Below, one piece after another: positions 5,725-6,708 of a stretch of 6,708 bases of DNA. Source of the stretch: an uncultured Phycisphaera sp. (lineage in GTDB: Bacteria > Planctomycetota > Phycisphaerae > Phycisphaerales > SM1A02). Made by a program: the position numbers and the translations under genes. The notes under the pieces were generated by a model. It saw nothing but the letters and a program-made list of their open reading frames with translations, was not told where the DNA came from and did not search any database. Position 1 is the stretch's first letter. Each line of letters opens with the position of its first letter. Location: contig CALDQF010000049.1 of the NCBI GenBank assembly GCA_937911845.1, positions 1 to 6,708 of the forward strand. Direction: 5' to 3'.

Positions 5725-6697
5725 GTTCTTGGTCCGATTCTTCGACAAACTCAAAAAGACTACTACTATCTCTAGAAGAATCATCATCCACATAATCATC
5801 CACATTACTCTCAACAAATTCACGATCATGCTGACACCCATGTTCGAGGTATTTCTTTCCTACCACATCACATTCACTGATACAGTCTCCACTTTTAACG
5901 ACTTCGCAGAATGATTGATTCTGCTCTTCAGATTGATTCTGCTCTTCAGTCGCTCTTTTGCATTCTTTAGCACATTTCTTAAACTCTTGTTTATGTAATT
6001 TAGTCATCAATTCCATCGTCTCCATATCCTTTTTATAAGTGATTTTTTCTTTATTTATATTTTCACCTATTAAATTCTCTAGATTCCCTACAGGTCCAAT
6101 ATCATTCATTTTTCTCTTTAAACCGTGTATGTTTATTGAGTCTTTTGTAGCACCTGACAAGTAGTCTCTAATAGGAACAGTACCTACTCTAAGATAACAA
6201 TACTGAGTTAGTATATTATATATGTTCAAGGTAACATCATATATGTGTGTTAATGGTTCATCATCTAAAAAATTTAAGAATTCACTACATTTTACTAAAG
6301 GATCAATTATAGTAAATAAATATAATTTGAATGCTAATGTCTTAAGGAATGACTTTGTATCAGACCTTAATGATGTATAATTATTGACTTCATTCTCCAT
6401 TCCTGGTCGTGTCCAAACTTGGTAGTATCTTGAATCATCTTTTTTACAATAATAAAAATACATGCAATCAATTAAAAGATGTTTATTTACCTTAAGAATT
6501 TCTTCTTGAAGTAAAGGGTCATTCTTCGAAAGTTCTAACGCTTGACCATGTTTCTCATTAATTAAGTTATAAAAACCAGCATAAGACCTTGTTTTCAGTT
6601 GTTCAGGCTTAACATATGGAAGCAGCGTGTCACAAACTCTCTTTAAATCTATTATTTTTATACCTGTAAATTTGTATAACATAGTAAATTTGTTCAT
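5405..6697 (-). CDS. Unidentified eukaryote- or giant-virus-like protein with an IQ motif, 3' end replaced at the junction
   Basis: The frame has 430 codons, but only residues 1 to about 388 (6697 to about 5534) are native. The rest is antisense of the bacterial membrane-protein gene. The N-terminal 210 residues are alpha-helix-like, rich in Leu, Lys, Asn, Tyr and Cys, with no family that I recognise. A Lys/Glu-rich, possibly coiled-coil part with duplicated EEQNQ units follows (about 215-262). Then comes a Cys-containing acidic stretch with D/S/E runs (265-330). Residues 336-349, LQALGRGQIARNKI, match the IQ consensus (hydrophobic-Q-x3-R-G-x3-R-x2-hydrophobic) exactly, which in eukaryotes binds calmodulin-type proteins. 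After this the protein is Ala/Glu/Gln low complexity. The frame also stays open above ATG 6697 to the window edge (11 bases), so the start may be further right. An uninterrupted AT-rich frame of this kind suits a protist virus or a compact eukaryote; which one is not resolvable here. Confidence 0.65.
   Translation of the reverse strand: MNKFTMLYKFTGIKIIDLKRVCDTLLPYVKPEQLKTRSYAGFYNLINEKHGQALELSKNDPLLQEEILKVNKHLLIDCMYFYYCKKDDSRYYQVWTRPGMENEVNNYTSLRSDTKSFLKTLAFKLYLFTIIDPLVKCSEFLNFLDDEPLTHIYDVTLNIYNILTQYCYLRVGTVPIRDYLSGATKDSINIHGLKRKMNDIGPVGNLENLIGENINKEKITYKKDMETMELMTKLHKQEFKKCAKECKRATEEQNQSEEQNQSFCEVVKSGDCISECDVVGKKYLEHGCQHDREFVESNVDDYVDDDSSRDSSSLFEFVEESDQEPTEREQAAANQLQALGRGQIARNKIKEEAAAKREPEQVAAEQVAAPVPPASSDAAARAATTSTAPLGTRHPRPPATLDASDRGRDPKGQDLGPTTGHTKEPKRQHW
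5515..5545. other. Junction between GC-rich bacterial DNA and AT-rich foreign DNA
   Basis: Left of about 5530 the sequence is GC-rich with bacterial genes. Right of it the sequence becomes CTG/TTG-rich and then strongly AT-rich. In the minus-strand frame the codons from the right nearly all end in A (GCA, ACA, TCA) until GCA at 5536-5534. They then change abruptly to CCC, CTA, GGA, ACG, AGG, CAC and CCG, which are the antisense of bacterial codons. This places the join at about 5525-5536. No inverted repeat, transposon end or tRNA marks it. The simplest reading is an assembly or library chimera. A true insertion is possible but unlikely. Confidence 0.75.
5595..5624 (-). repeat. 15-bp tandem repeat, two copies
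   Basis: GCTACTTGTTCAGCC (5595-5609) is followed directly by GCTACTTGTTCAGGC (5610-5624), with one mismatch. On the minus strand the two copies encode E-Q-V-A-A twice within the low-complexity C-terminal part of the foreign protein. This is a coding microduplication, not a mobile element. Confidence 0.8.
5913..5948 (-). repeat. 18-bp perfect tandem repeat, two copies
   Basis: GATTGATTCTGCTCTTCA occurs twice head to tail (5913-5930 and 5931-5948). On the minus strand it encodes a duplicated six-residue unit (S/T-E-E-Q-N-Q) at about residues 250-261 of the foreign protein. The repeat keeps the frame, consistent with slippage in a tolerant linker. Confidence 0.85.
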
Positions 6698-6708
6698 ATC
6701 TAAAAGCT

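Noticed and set aside
5600..5914. Plus-strand Phe/Cys/Ile-rich frame in the AT-rich part
   Set aside because: It is the shadow of the long minus-strand frame, whose in-frame repeats and IQ motif mark the coding strand.

Overview
The window is best read as two unrelated pieces of DNA joined near position 5530. Positions 1 to about 5530 are GC-rich bacterial DNA with dense, GC3-biased genes and many TTG leucine codons. The L27/Obg pair and a secreted, membrane-anchored protein with a glutamine-amidotransferase-like fold suggest a marine Planctomycetota-type bacterium (Phycisphaerae-like). That placement is an inference from protein style, not a database match. Positions from about 5530 to 6708 are AT-rich and carry a single long minus-strand reading frame. 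Its protein is rich in Lys, Asn, Ile and Cys, has an IQ (calmodulin-binding type) motif and ends in low-complexity Ala/Glu/Gln sequence. This looks like a eukaryote or a large DNA virus of a marine protist, not the bacterium on the left.

Layout from the left. Position 1-417 (minus) is the N-terminal part of a probable DnaA replication initiator that runs off the edge. Position 418-887 has no convincing gene but carries a perfect DnaA box, so it is a candidate replication-origin or dnaA control region. Position 888-1802 (minus) is a GNAT acetyltransferase with a degenerate N-terminal half. A divergent gene at 1879-2493 (plus) encodes an exported protein of unknown function. Next come rpmA (ribosomal protein L27, GTG start, preceded by a good promoter candidate) and obg (ribosome-assembly GTPase), both plus strand. 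They form a conserved ribosome-biogenesis pair, here without rplU in front. A small possible membrane protein lies on the minus strand at 4021-4221, tail to tail with obg. From 4285 (plus) runs a large exported or membrane protein that is cut by the junction.

After the junction the plus-strand frame continues by chance as a Leu-rich stretch to a stop at 5724. The foreign minus-strand frame likewise continues by chance into the bacterial DNA as far as 5405. Both ends are artefacts of the join, which is most simply an assembly or library chimera at low-complexity CTG/CAG-like sequence. I see no tRNA, rRNA, CRISPR array, transposase or insertion sequence. The bacterial genes are mostly housekeeping (replication initiation, ribosome assembly). 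I find no convincing multi-gene novel system. The items most worth following are the junction, the DnaA/oriC-like region and the unidentified IQ-motif protein.
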